The notes: generated by a model not told the origin, from the sequence alone. DNA of 64,000 nucleotides from Devosia sediminis (GCF_016411825.1 NZ_JAEKMH010000004.1:62001-126000), one strand, 5' to 3'. Positions 16,581 through 24,993 are shown, counted from the stretch's first letter. Translations and numbers: made by a program.

Positions 16581-17243
16581 TTGATCGAGTTTTCCGATGT
16601 GGGCCTGCGCTACGGCAATGGCCCCGAAATCCTCAAAGACCTCACCTTTTCGATCGAGCCGGGCTCGTTCCACTTCCTGACCGGCCCTTCGGGCGCCGGC
16701 AAGACCAGCCTCCTCAGACTGCTGCTGCTCTCAGTCCGCCCCAGCCGCGGCAAGGTCACCATGTTCGGCGAGGATGTCGGCAATCTCGACCAGGACGCCC
16801 TTCTGCAGATGCGGCGCCATATCGGCATCGTGTTCCAGGAATTCCGCCTGCTCGACCACCTCACCACCTTCGAGAATGTGGCGCTGCCGCTGCGCGTTCT
16901 GGGACAACCCGAAAGCGAATACCGGCCCAATGTCACCGAGCTGCTCGAATGGGTGGGCCTGGGGGAACGCATGCACGCTTTGCCGACCCTGCTTTCGGGC
17001 GGGGAAAAGCAGCGCGCCGCCATTGCCCGCGCCGTGATCGCGCGGCCCAAGATCCTGCTCGCCGACGAGCCCACCGGCAATGTCGATCCGGACCTTTCGA
17101 GCCGCCTCGTGCATCTTTTTGCCGAGCTCAACCGGACGCTGGGCATGACCATCATCCTCGCCACCCACGAATTGCCGCTGCTCGATCGCTTTCCCTATCC
17201 GCGCATGGTGCTCAACAAGGGGGAGCTGACCATCCATGGTTAG
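16581..17243 (+). CDS. ftsE: Cell division ATP-binding protein FtsE
   Basis: A 220-residue ABC ATPase that with FtsX controls septal peptidoglycan hydrolases. Walker A is GPSGAGKTS (about residues 35-43), the Q-loop is in FQEFRLLD, the signature is LSGGEKQR (about residue 139), and Walker B is ILLADEPTGNVD. The final part (ILATHELPLLDRF) carries the H-loop. The start is a TTG with GGGGAG about 9 nt upstream; no ATG fits. It overlaps ftsX by 8 bp, indicating coupling. It is divergent from the zinc-ribbon gene. Confidence 0.95.
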   Translation: MIEFSDVGLRYGNGPEILKDLTFSIEPGSFHFLTGPSGAGKTSLLRLLLLSVRPSRGKVTMFGEDVGNLDQDALLQMRRHIGIVFQEFRLLDHLTTFENVALPLRVLGQPESEYRPNVTELLEWVGLGERMHALPTLLSGGEKQRAAIARAVIARPKILLADEPTGNVDPDLSSRLVHLFAELNRTLGMTIILATHELPLLDRFPYPRMVLNKGELTIHG

Positions 17244-18165
17244 GAACGTGCTCGCAAGACTGCCCCGCCGTGGCGGCGCCGCGCCCATCGTGCCCGAAAA
17301 AAGCGTAGCCGGGCGCACCCTGCTGCTGCTCGTCACCATCATGGCCTTTCTGTCGGCAGTGACGCTGGGCGGGGTGGTGCTGGTGCAGAAATCGGCCATT
17401 GCCTGGTCCGCCGATGTGGGCCGGGAACTGACCATCCAGATCCGTCCGGTCGAGGGCGAGGTGATGGAATCGAGCCTGCGTACCGCCGTGTCGCTGGCCC
17501 AGTCGACCCCCGGCATCGCCGGAGCACGGGCGCTGACCATCGAGGAAAGCCAGGCCCTGCTCGAACCCTGGCTCGGCGCCGGCCTCGACCTCTCGGCCAT
17601 CGCCATTCCACGGCTCGTCGTGGTGCAGCTTTCCGATCCGGCCGAGGCCGATATCGAGCAGTTGCAGCGCAATCTTTCGGCCATCAAGGGCGCCAGCCTC
17701 GATACCCATGCCGCCTGGCGGCAGCAGCTCAACACCATGGCCGGCACCGTCGTAATCTCGGGCCTTCTGGTGCTCGGGCTGATCGGCGTCGCCACCGTGC
17801 TCGCCATCATCTTCGCCACGCGCGGCGCCATGGCGACCAATCGCGAGATCGTCGACGTGCTGCACTTCATCGGCGCGTCCAACAAATTCATTGCCGGCGA
17901 ATTCCAGGGGCGGTTCCTCTCCATCGGCCTCCAGGGCGGTTTCCTCGGAGCGCTGCTGGCCATCCTCTTCTTCCTGCTGATCGGCGCCGCCGCCGGCAGC
18001 GTGCTGCCCAGCGAAGCCACGGCGCAGGTGGGGGCGCTGTTCGGCTCGTTCCTGCTCGGCTGGGACGGCATGATCTTCATCCTCCTGATCGTGCCGGTCA
18101 TGGCGGTGCTGACCGCCGTCACCTCGCGCACGACCGTCAGGCGGTATCTCAGCGAAGCCTCCTAA
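17236..18165 (+). CDS. ftsX: Cell division protein FtsX
   Basis: A 309-residue permease-like partner of FtsE. There is one transmembrane helix near residues 27-50, a periplasmic domain (about 51-165), then three helices near 170-195, 220-250 and 270-295, the FtsX topology. The periplasmic loop is where FtsX contacts peptidoglycan hydrolase activators. VLHFIGASNKFIAGEFQGRF is the conserved cytoplasmic coupling segment that docks on FtsE. The start overlaps the end of ftsE. Confidence 0.93.
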   Translation: MVRNVLARLPRRGGAAPIVPEKSVAGRTLLLLVTIMAFLSAVTLGGVVLVQKSAIAWSADVGRELTIQIRPVEGEVMESSLRTAVSLAQSTPGIAGARALTIEESQALLEPWLGAGLDLSAIAIPRLVVVQLSDPAEADIEQLQRNLSAIKGASLDTHAAWRQQLNTMAGTVVISGLLVLGLIGVATVLAIIFATRGAMATNREIVDVLHFIGASNKFIAGEFQGRFLSIGLQGGFLGALLAILFFLLIGAAAGSVLPSEATAQVGALFGSFLLGWDGMIFILLIVPVMAVLTAVTSRTTVRRYLSEAS

Positions 18166-18229
18166 ACCCTCGCCAAGCGCGGCGCGCCCGGCTATGAGGG
18201 ATAAAGGCGCCGGATAAGGCGGAGGACCC

Positions 18230-19039
18230 ATGTCGATCAAGGCCGCGTTCCAGGCGATCCGCACCGCGCTGTTTTACCTGATCTTTCTGGGGCAGACGGT
18301 GATCTGCGCCATCCTCGCGGGCACGGTGGGCATCATCTTCGGACGCACGCGCTTCGGCTGGGCCATCGCCCGCTGGTGGTGCTGGTCCAACATCCAGTAT
18401 CTCAAGCTCACCGGCATGGGCACCCATGTCGAGGGCGCCGAACACATCCCGCCCGGCGGCTGCATCATCGCCTCGAAGCACCAGTCCGACTGGGACATTT
18501 TCGCGATCTTTCCGCATACCGGGCGGCCGGCCTATATCGCCAAGAAGGAGCTGATGCGCATCCCCTTCTTCGGCTGGGCGGCCCATTCGCTCGACTGCAT
18601 CGAGATCGACCGCCAGAAGGGCGGGCAGGCCATCCCGGAAATGATCAAGCAGGCGAAAGCCGCCATCGATCGCGGCTGCCGCATCGTCATCTATCCCGAG
18701 GGTACCCGCAAGGCGGTGCTGGCCCCGGCCGAATACCGGCAGGGCATCGTGCGCATGTATACCGAGCTCAACGTACCGGTCGTGCCGGTGGCGCTGAATT
18801 CGGGCCTGTTCTGGGGCCGCAACAGCCTCGTCATCTGGCCCGGCACCGCGCGGGCGAAATTCCTGCCGCCGATCGCGCCGGGCCTCGCGCCGGAAGAGTT
18901 CCGCCAGCGGCTGCACGACGTCATCGAGGCCGAATCGACCCGCCTCACCCTCGAGGCCATCGACCAGGGCATCGGCAGGCCGCTCGATGCGCGGCTCAAG
19001 GCACGGGTAGATGCCGTTCGCCCTGCCCCGACCCACTAG
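18230..19039 (+). CDS. plsC: 1-acyl-sn-glycerol-3-phosphate acyltransferase
   Basis: A 269-residue membrane acyltransferase that makes phosphatidic acid from lysophosphatidic acid. The catalytic HX4D motif is in SKHQSDWDIF (about residues 82-91), and the substrate-binding EGTR motif is in YPEGTRKA (about residue 160). One N-terminal hydrophobic segment spans about residues 12-36. It lies 64 bp downstream of ftsX on the same strand, a conserved order in related genomes, so lipid supply and division genes may share a transcript. Confidence 0.93.
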   Translation: MSIKAAFQAIRTALFYLIFLGQTVICAILAGTVGIIFGRTRFGWAIARWWCWSNIQYLKLTGMGTHVEGAEHIPPGGCIIASKHQSDWDIFAIFPHTGRPAYIAKKELMRIPFFGWAAHSLDCIEIDRQKGGQAIPEMIKQAKAAIDRGCRIVIYPEGTRKAVLAPAEYRQGIVRMYTELNVPVVPVALNSGLFWGRNSLVIWPGTARAKFLPPIAPGLAPEEFRQRLHDVIEAESTRLTLEAIDQGIGRPLDARLKARVDAVRPAPTH

Positions 19040-19094
19040 ATATTGACGTAAACTGCGAACACACCCATACCTATAGAAGTTGCACCGGCAGCCG

Positions 19095-19128
19095 TTGACC
19101 TTGCCTGCAATTTGTTCTATTTTTGTTC
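19095..19128 (+). promoter_or_regulatory. SOS-type promoter with LexA box overlapping the -10
   Basis: TTGACC (19095-19100) and TATTTT (19118-19123) are spaced 17 bp, as a sigma-70 type promoter. Across the -10 lies GTTC-N7-GTTC (19114-19117 and 19125-19128), a perfect match to the alphaproteobacterial LexA box, which is a direct repeat. The start codon of the next gene is 25 bp downstream. LexA bound here would block transcription. The consensus is established knowledge; the function at this site is inferred. Confidence 0.75.
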
Positions 19129-19152
19129 TTCTCTGGGACGCAGGGGAACACC

Positions 19153-19494
19153 ATGGTGTATTTCGCCAATCTCGCGCAGCACACACGACGGCAGCCGGCG
19201 CTTGCGCACTGGATCGGCCAGTCGGGCCGCGATTATGCGCTCAGCGTCGAAAGTCTCGAGAGCTTCGCCATGGCAGAAGCCGCGCTCTATGTCATTGCCA
19301 AAGGCGGCAATGTGCTCTGGGTCGGCTCGGCCGATGACCTCGTCGCCGATCCGATGAGCCGCACGCGCTTCCGCCTGGCGCTCGACTGCGCCAGCCATGT
19401 CTTCCGCTTCGACGCCGCCGACGACCGGCTGGCCACCATCTGGGATCTCGAACAGGCCGTGCCGGCCCCGCGGCTGGCGGCTCAGGCCGCCTGA
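19153..19494 (+). CDS. Predicted LexA-regulated protein of unknown function
   Basis: A 113-residue soluble protein I cannot assign to a named family. It has no signal peptide and no membrane helix. The centre has alternating strand-like and helical stretches (AALYVIAKGGNVLWVG, then RTRFRLALDCASHVFRF), suggesting a compact alpha/beta fold. ATG 19153 follows AGGGGA by 6 nt. A perfect LexA box overlaps the promoter immediately upstream, so it is a likely SOS gene. It lies after ftsEX-plsC, and its last 13 bp overlap the convergent ChaC gene. A damage-inducible role (repair accessory or division control) is possible, but only regulation supports it. Confidence 0.7.
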   Translation: MVYFANLAQHTRRQPALAHWIGQSGRDYALSVESLESFAMAEAALYVIAKGGNVLWVGSADDLVADPMSRTRFRLALDCASHVFRFDAADDRLATIWDLEQAVPAPRLAAQAA

Positions 19495-20060
19495 CCCTTG
19501 TCCTCGGGCGCGTCGGCCTCGAGCTGCCGCGCCAGGGTCATCAGCGCCTTGTCGCGAATGCCCAATTGCATGAGGTGACGGGCGGTATTGAGCACGTAAT
19601 CGACATTGCGGCCCGAAATGCCCACCCCGGCGCGGATCATGGCCAGTTGCTGCTCGACGCTCAATTGCCCGGCAAACTGTTCATGAGCCTCGTCGACCAC
19701 ATAGGTCAGCGCCCTGACATGGCGCCCATCCGCGAGAGTGACCGGGCGCCAGACATCGCGATAGACCGAGGTGACGAGTTCGCGCGCATCGAGATAGGCC
19801 CGCGCCTCGGCCCAGGCCGTTGCGCAGACTTCGAACACCATGCCGCGGCACGAGCCGCCACGCGTCAACCCGAAGACGAGGCCCGGCGTGTCGCGCGTGC
19901 CCCGATGATGATGCGAAATGATCGAGAGCGAGCGATGCGCCCCCCGCAGTAGGCCAAGCTGGGCGCTGAGAAAGGAAAATCCCGGATTCCAGATCAGCGA
20001 CCCGTAGCCGAAAACCCACCGCGTGCTGCCCGGATCCGTCTCGTCCATTGCCTTTGCCAT
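19482..20060 (-). CDS. ChaC-like gamma-glutamylcyclotransferase, second copy
   Basis: A 192-residue ChaC homologue, shorter than the one at 11919. FGYGSLIWNPGF (about residues 18-29) is the substrate-binding start of the fold, and the probable catalytic Glu is in YLDARELVTSVY. SCRGMVFEV and NVDYVLNTARHL match the family. It should act on glutathione or a related gamma-glutamyl compound. It is divergent from the DUF2125 gene, an arrangement common in Hyphomicrobiales, and convergent with the LexA-box gene, which it overlaps by 13 bp. Confidence 0.87.
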   Translation of the reverse strand: MAKAMDETDPGSTRWVFGYGSLIWNPGFSFLSAQLGLLRGAHRSLSIISHHHRGTRDTPGLVFGLTRGGSCRGMVFEVCATAWAEARAYLDARELVTSVYRDVWRPVTLADGRHVRALTYVVDEAHEQFAGQLSVEQQLAMIRAGVGISGRNVDYVLNTARHLMQLGIRDKALMTLARQLEADAPEDKGQAA

Positions 20061-20194
20061 AGCGCAACCACTTTCCTCACTAGGCTAGCGCCGGGCATCG
20101 CGACCGGCAAGAACAGTGCTGCATGGTGATGCCAGCAGAAATGCGGCACGCAAACCCGCTTCTGACAGGCGGGCGTCGCGGTTAAGAAGAAGCC

Positions 20195-21166
20195 ATGAAA
20201 AAACGAATCATCATCCTGGGCAGTGTTGTCCTACTCGTTGTCCTCGTCTGGAGCGCCGGCTGGCTGTTTGTCGCCGGCCAGATCCGCCAGCAGGTGGACC
20301 TGCTGGCGCTGGGCGATGGCGAGACGGCGCCGCAACTGCAATGCGGCACTCTGGACGTGAGCGGCTTCCCCTTCCGCTTCGACATCGCCTGCACCAATGC
20401 GGCAGTGGTGTCGGGCGACCTCCTGGTCGAAATCCCTGGGCTCAGGGCCAGCGCCATGGTCTGGCGCCCCAACCATATCCTGGCTTCGGCCGCCGGTCCG
20501 GCCCGTATTTCGGACGCCTTTACCGGGCTCGAGCAGAGCCTGTCGTGGACCAGCATGGAAGGGAGCCTCAGGCTCGACGACTGGCGCATTGCCAGGGTGT
20601 CGCTCGTCGCCAATGCGATGCAGTGGACCGATCTGCTGTTCGGGGAAACGGTGATCGCCACCGCGCCGGCGGTGGAGCTGCACCTGCTCGACATGCCCGA
20701 GCAGCATGACGCGACCACGCGGCGCGCGGCGCTGGCCGGCTATCTCAAGGCAACCGACGTGGAAGCCCCCGGCATCGCTCTTGCCAAGACCAATGCCGAG
20801 GTGGAGCTCGAACTGACCGGACTCATCGACGACATCAGGGACTGGGGTATCGTGCCGTTCCTGCCCGACTGGCAGGCGGCCGGCGGCAGGCTGCGCGTCG
20901 TCGGCATTCGGGCCGATGACGGCACGGCCGACCTCAACGCGTCGGGCGAGCTGGCGCTCGACGCCAGCGGCTTCCCCACCGGCAGTATCGCAATCGACTC
21001 CCTCGGCGTCGCCGAGCGCATCGGTCCCTACCTCGAAGAACCGTGGCGGACCCTCGTGCTCGGCGTTCCCGGCGAAGACGGCCGCCACAAGAACCAGCTC
21101 AATTTCGGCGGCGGCGCCCTGTCGTCGGGACTGGTGCCGATCGCGCAACTGGCGCCGCTGTTCTAA
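20195..21166 (+). CDS. DUF2125 family protein
   Basis: A 323-residue protein with an N-terminal signal anchor (about residues 5-27) and a long beta-rich periplasmic part, the DUF2125 family of alphaproteobacteria. Family marks are CGTLDVSGFPFRFDIAC near residue 50, which holds two Cys likely to be disulfide-linked, SLSWTSMEGSL, and the C-terminal GGGALSSGLVPIAQLAPLF with its family-typical end. Function is unknown. In related genomes it sits between a ChaC gene and tyrC-hisC, exactly as here. Confidence 0.82.
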   Translation: MKKRIIILGSVVLLVVLVWSAGWLFVAGQIRQQVDLLALGDGETAPQLQCGTLDVSGFPFRFDIACTNAAVVSGDLLVEIPGLRASAMVWRPNHILASAAGPARISDAFTGLEQSLSWTSMEGSLRLDDWRIARVSLVANAMQWTDLLFGETVIATAPAVELHLLDMPEQHDATTRRAALAGYLKATDVEAPGIALAKTNAEVELELTGLIDDIRDWGIVPFLPDWQAAGGRLRVVGIRADDGTADLNASGELALDASGFPTGSIAIDSLGVAERIGPYLEEPWRTLVLGVPGEDGRHKNQLNFGGGALSSGLVPIAQLAPLF

Positions 21167-21189
21167 AGCTCAATTTGTCGGTTCCTGCG

Positions 21190-21300
21190 CCCCCTCTCCC
21201 TATGGGGGAGAGGGTGGGGTGAGGGGGGCTTCGGCAAACTGAGTGGCAAGGCCCCCTCACCCGGCGCGGCGCGCCGACCTCTCCCCCAAAGGGAGAGGTG
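21190..21300. repeat. Repeat family B, full doublet
   Basis: Inverted arms CCCTCTCCC-tatg-GGGGAGAGGG with GGTGAGGGGG, then CCCCCTCACCCGGCGC, CGCCGACCTCTCCCC and GGGAGAGG. It lies in the 341-bp gap between convergent DUF2125 and tyrC genes. That gap holds nothing else besides the family C doublet to its right. Confidence 0.8.
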
Positions 21301-21352
21301 AAGAAGGCGCCGCTGTTTTCGCGCTCCAAAGACGCAAAACCATCCATGCCTT

Positions 21353-21415
21353 CGTCATTGCCTGGCTTGACCGGGCATCGCATGGACCACCCGGTCAAGC
21401 CGGGTGGTGACGATG
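21353..21415. repeat. Palindromic repeat doublet, family C
   Basis: A nearly complete copy: GTCATTGCCTGGC-ttga-CCGGGCA, then ATGGACC and ACCCGG-tcaag-CCGGGTGGTGAC. It lies side by side with a family B doublet in the same gap. Confidence 0.8.
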
Positions 21416-21507
21416 GGGGAAGTATCGGGCCAGCCATTCAAGCATAGCTTTCCTCGCCTTGGACGCTCAGATCGCTTCACCGGAGCGATTTGGCCGAAGG
21501 CACGCGT

Positions 21508-22479
21508 TCAAGCATCATCCCCGCCGCCATGGTCGCGGACTTGCGTCGGCTCGGGCACCGGCGGGGCTTCGTGCGGGCGGCCGAAATCGGGCGCGGCGGT
21601 TTCCTGGCCGGCATTGATGATCGAGCGGCGAATGGCCCGGGTGCGGGTGAACATGGCTTCAAGCGCCGCGCCATCGCCATTGCGCACGGCGCGCTGCAGC
21701 ACCGACAGGTCCTCGTTGAAGCGGCCGAGCATTTCGAGCACCGCTTCTTTGTTGGTGAGGAAGACGTCGCGCCACATCACCGGATCGGAAGCGGCGATGC
21801 GGGTGAAATCGCGGAAGCCCGACGCCGAGAATTTGATGACTTCGGACTGCGTCGAAGCTTCGAGATCGGCCACCGTGCCCACGATGTTGTAGGCGATGAG
21901 ATGCGGAATGTGGCTGGTAATGGCCAGCACCATGTCGTGATGCGCGGCATCCATGCACTCGACCTGCGAGCCCATGGCCTGCCAGAAGGCGACGAGCTTA
22001 GCCGTATCGGCTTCGGGCACGCCTTCTGTGGGGGTGAGGACGCACCAGCGCCCCGCAAAGAGCTCGGCAAAGCCGGCCGAGGGCCCTGAATGCTCGGTGC
22101 CGGCGATGGGGTGGCCGGGAATGAAGCTGACGCCCGGGGGCACATGCGGGCCGACTTGCCTGACGACGTGTTCCTTGACCGAGCCGACATCGGACAGGAT
22201 GGCGCCGGGCGCCAGCGCCGGGGCGATGGCCGCAGCCAGCGCGCCATAGGCGCCCACCGGAGCGCAGAGAATGACGAGATCGGCGCCGCGCACGGCCTCG
22301 GCGGCATCGAGCGTGTAGATATCGCCAAGCCCGAGGGCGCGCGCCTCGTCCAGCGTTTCCTGCCGGCGCGTGGCGATGGAAATGACGTCCACCAGGCCCT
22401 GCCGCCGCGCCGCCAGCGCGATGGACGAGCCGATAAGACCGATGCCGACCAGCGCCAGTTTCTTGAAATGCACGCTCAT
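21508..22479 (-). CDS. tyrC: Prephenate/arogenate (cyclohexadienyl) dehydrogenase
   Basis: A 323-residue NAD(P)-dependent dehydrogenase of tyrosine biosynthesis, oxidising prephenate or arogenate. The N-terminal Rossmann motif is ALVGIGLIGSSIA (GxGxxG). The catalytic His region is FIPGHPIAGTEHSGP (about residues 112-126), and HHDMVLAITSHIPHLIAY follows in the helical domain. ATG 22479 starts the Rossmann strand and overlaps the hisC stop by 4 bp (ATGA); longer starts would lie inside hisC. Translational coupling with hisC suggests a joint role in aromatic amino acid synthesis. Confidence 0.92.
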   Translation of the reverse strand: MSVHFKKLALVGIGLIGSSIALAARRQGLVDVISIATRRQETLDEARALGLGDIYTLDAAEAVRGADLVILCAPVGAYGALAAAIAPALAPGAILSDVGSVKEHVVRQVGPHVPPGVSFIPGHPIAGTEHSGPSAGFAELFAGRWCVLTPTEGVPEADTAKLVAFWQAMGSQVECMDAAHHDMVLAITSHIPHLIAYNIVGTVADLEASTQSEVIKFSASGFRDFTRIAASDPVMWRDVFLTNKEAVLEMLGRFNEDLSVLQRAVRNGDGAALEAMFTRTRAIRRSIINAGQETAAPDFGRPHEAPPVPEPTQVRDHGGGDDA

Positions 22480-23570
22480 CGGGTTTCGTCCATGGATTTG
22501 AGCACATTTGCCACGCCGCGCATGGCCTCTTCCGAACCGATGGAAATCCGCAGCGCCAGCGGAATGCCGTAGGACACGCCGATTTCGCGCACGATATAGC
22601 CAGCTTCGGCCAGCGTTTCGAAGGCGCGGGCCGCGGTTTCGGGCGTGTCGAACAGCACCATGACGAAATTGGCCTGGCTCGGCACGACGCGCATGCGATT
22701 GCCGGACAGTTCCGCTGTCAGCCAGTCGCGCCACTGGGCATTGTGTTCGCGAAGGCGGGCGGTGAACTCGACATCGCGCACCGCGGCGGCACCGGCCATC
22801 TGCGCCGGCAGATTGACATTGAACGGCCCGCGGATGCGGTGGATGGCATCGACCACATGGTCGGGACCCACCATCCAGCCGATGCGGGCAGCGGCGAGGC
22901 CCATCTTCGAAAAGGTGCGGACCATGACGACATTGTCGTGCGCATCGACCAGGTCGAGCCCGACAGAATAGTCGGCGGCGGTGACATATTCGGCATAGGC
23001 GCTGTCGATGACGAGGAGAATGTCGGGCCGCAACCCGGCATGGAGCCGCGCCACTTCGGCCTGCGTCAGATAGGTACCGGTGGGGTTATTGGGGTTGGCG
23101 AGCCAGACCACCTTGGTCCGCTCGGTGACAGCAGCGAGGAGCGCATCGACATCGGCGCGATAATCGGCCTCCTCGACCATGACGATCGATGCGCCGGTTG
23201 CCCTGGTGATGATCGGATAGACCGAAAAGCCATAGCGGTTCATTACCGCCTCGTCGCCTTCGCCCAAATACACCTGCGCCAGAAGGTGCAGGAGATCGTC
23301 CGAGCCATTGCCGCAGACGATGCGGGCCGGGTCGATGCCATGCACTTCGCCCAGCGCCTCGCGCAGGAGGCGCGACGAGCCCTCGGGATAGATTTCGAGA
23401 TGCGCCGCCGCCTCGATCATGGCGGCCAGCGCCTTGGGGCTGGCCCCGAGCGGGGATTCATTGGCCGAGAGCTTGATCGCCTTGCTGCCCGGCTTGCCGG
23501 ACTTGCCCGGCAGATAGGGCGCAATATCGAGAATGCCGGGCTGCGGCGTGGGGCGGTTTGGAGCGGTCAT
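22476..23570 (-). CDS. hisC: Histidinol-phosphate/aromatic aminotransferase
   Basis: A 364-residue fold-type I PLP aminotransferase. The PLP Lys is in RTFSKMGLAAARIGW (about residue 225), and the Asn/Asp/Tyr pocket is in ANPNNPTGTY and DSAYAEYV. Of the HisC family, it converts imidazole-acetol phosphate or aromatic keto acids with glutamate. Sitting directly upstream of tyrC with a 4-bp overlap, it likely serves as the tyrosine/phenylalanine transaminase as well as, or instead of, the histidine enzyme. ATG 23570 (MTAPNRP) is chosen as the family-like start. Confidence 0.9.
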   Translation of the reverse strand: MTAPNRPTPQPGILDIAPYLPGKSGKPGSKAIKLSANESPLGASPKALAAMIEAAAHLEIYPEGSSRLLREALGEVHGIDPARIVCGNGSDDLLHLLAQVYLGEGDEAVMNRYGFSVYPIITRATGASIVMVEEADYRADVDALLAAVTERTKVVWLANPNNPTGTYLTQAEVARLHAGLRPDILLVIDSAYAEYVTAADYSVGLDLVDAHDNVVMVRTFSKMGLAAARIGWMVGPDHVVDAIHRIRGPFNVNLPAQMAGAAAVRDVEFTARLREHNAQWRDWLTAELSGNRMRVVPSQANFVMVLFDTPETAARAFETLAEAGYIVREIGVSYGIPLALRISIGSEEAMRGVANVLKSMDETR

Positions 23571-23659
23571 GACGCACTTCGTGACAGGCAGGAAAGCCGC
23601 GCGGACCATAGTGAAAGGCGGTGGCAAAGGCAAAGGCTGTGTGTGCCTTTATGCTCTCG

Positions 23660-23731
23660 CTGCCACCCTCCCCCTTGAGGGGAGGGTAGTGGAGCTTGGT
23701 CCGTGAGGACCTAGCGGAACTGGGGAGGGGG
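23660..23731. repeat. Inverted arm of repeat family A, left of the DUF559 gene
   Basis: A 72-bp arm containing the core hairpin CCCTCCCCC-ttga-GGGGAGGG, then TAGTGGAGCTTGGT, CTAGCGGAACT and GGGGAGGGGG. It matches the reverse complement of 24075-24147 with about ten mismatches and one 1-bp indel. The stop codon of the DUF559 gene (TAG) is inside this arm, so the last nine codons (QAPPPQFR and stop) are encoded wholly or partly by the repeat. Confidence 0.88.
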
Positions 23732-24073
23732 AGCTTGGTCGACCGGACCTTTTAGTGCCAGAATAACCGCGCGAAACACACCGTCAGGGTTTCGCATCAC
23801 CTCGTCATTGGGAATTCTCAGAACTCGATAGCCATGCGCGGCCAAGGCCGCATCGCGTGTGGCATCTTTGTGCGGCGCGTCGCCTACGAAATGCGTTTCG
23901 CCGTCGATCTCAACGACCAATCTTGCTGCATGACTAGCGAAGTCTACCACATACGGGCCCATCTGGACCTGCTTGCGAAAATGATACTGGCTTCGCAAGC
24001 TTGCGATGATTTTCCAGAACCGGACCTCCGCTGGTGTTGGGTTCTTTCTTAATTTGCGCGCCAGTTGGGACAA
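23711..24073 (-). CDS. DUF559 (PD-(D/E)XK-like) nuclease gene in a repeat-bounded cassette
   Basis: A 120-residue DUF559 protein, a family related to the Vsr / restriction endonuclease-like fold. The N-terminus ARKLRKNPTPAE is the standard family start, followed by the nuclease core GPYVVDFASH and LVVEIDGETH (acidic D and E/D residues) and then HGYRVLRIPNDEVM. It is therefore full length. The start is TTG 24073: a TGA lies immediately upstream in frame, and GGAGG from the right repeat arm sits 6 nt before it. The stop lies inside the left arm. Its base composition is visibly less GC-rich than its neighbours, suggesting transfer. Nuclease activity is inferred from family. Confidence 0.83.
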   Translation of the reverse strand: MSQLARKLRKNPTPAEVRFWKIIASLRSQYHFRKQVQMGPYVVDFASHAARLVVEIDGETHFVGDAPHKDATRDAALAAHGYRVLRIPNDEVMRNPDGVFRAVILALKGPVDQAPPPQFR

Positions 24074-24074
24074 T

Positions 24075-24147
24075 CACCCCCTCCCTAGTTTCGCTAGCTG
24101 CTACGCACCAAGCTTCACTACCCTCCCCTCAAGGGGGAGGGTGACAG
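24075..24147. repeat. Inverted arm of repeat family A, right of the DUF559 gene
   Basis: The mirror of the arm at 23660-23731: CCCCCTCCCTAG, CGCTAGC, ACCAAGCTTCACTA, then the hairpin CCCTCCCC-tcaa-GGGGGAGGG. Read on the minus strand, its inner end provides GGAGGGGG just before the TTG start, a Shine-Dalgarno-like sequence for the DUF559 gene. Confidence 0.88.
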
Positions 24148-24161
24148 TGACAATGTTCAAT

Positions 24162-24893
24162 TTACCCGCTCCGCGCGGTGGCGGCGCTGAGGCCGGGCAC
24201 GCGGACATAGCGGGCTTCGCGCTTGCGGCGGGGAATGGCTGGAAAAGCTTCCTTGCGGGCGCGGATGCAGATGACCCCACTCATGGCCGGCCCGAAAATG
24301 CGGCCGAACCGCTCGAAGAAGCGGGGATATTTGAGCACCAGCCGCGATTGCAGCGGCGGCAGGAACAGCGCATCGCGCCAGGCTTCCGGCACGAAGGAGT
24401 GGTCGCGCAGGAGCTTGTCGAGCTGCCCGCCGGAATAGGGATTACCCTGGCCGAAGGGGGTATTGTCGCGCTGCGCCCAGATGCCCCGCCGCCGCGGCAC
24501 CACCAGCAGCAGGTGGCCATTGGGCGCGGTGATGCGCCAGAGCTCGCGCATCAGCTCCTCGGCATCGGCCACATGTTCGAGCGCATGGATGGCGATGGTG
24601 AGATCGACGGCGGCATCGGTGAGCGGCATTTCCAGGGGATCGCAGAGCACGGTGCGCGACGGACCCTCGCGCGGCCAGGCCGACGCCCCCTGCCGCTCGG
24701 GCATGAAAGCCACGACCCGTTCCGCCGCGCCCAGGGTGAAACGCAGATAGGGCGTGGCAAAGCCCAACCCCAATACGCGCCGCCCGGCGACATCGCCGGC
24801 CAGGGCAATGACCTGCTCGCGCACCAGCGCCCGTGAAAGGCGCCCGAGCGGGGACTTGTAGTAACCGATGAGGCGGACGACATCGCTGGTCAT
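24162..24893 (-). CDS. Class I SAM-dependent methyltransferase
   Basis: A 243-residue methyltransferase type 11. Motif I is slightly divergent (RRVLGLGFATPYL, about residues 36-48), the motif II acidic stretch is LCDPLEMPL, motif III/IV is DLTIAIHALEHV, and the post-core strand is NGHLLLVVPRRRG. The substrate is unknown. ATG 24893 (MTSDVVRL) is chosen; an upstream extension would reach into gloB. It is divergent from gloB, a pairing conserved in Hyphomicrobiales. Confidence 0.85.
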   Translation of the reverse strand: MTSDVVRLIGYYKSPLGRLSRALVREQVIALAGDVAGRRVLGLGFATPYLRFTLGAAERVVAFMPERQGASAWPREGPSRTVLCDPLEMPLTDAAVDLTIAIHALEHVADAEELMRELWRITAPNGHLLLVVPRRRGIWAQRDNTPFGQGNPYSGGQLDKLLRDHSFVPEAWRDALFLPPLQSRLVLKYPRFFERFGRIFGPAMSGVICIRARKEAFPAIPRRKREARYVRVPGLSAATARSG

Positions 24894-24993
24894 ATCAGGA
24901 ACTTGCCAAAGCCACGGGGACTTGTCCAATCCGAGGTTGTCACGCGGCGCCCGGCTCCCTAGCTTGCGGGCAATTGAATTGAAGGAGATGACT

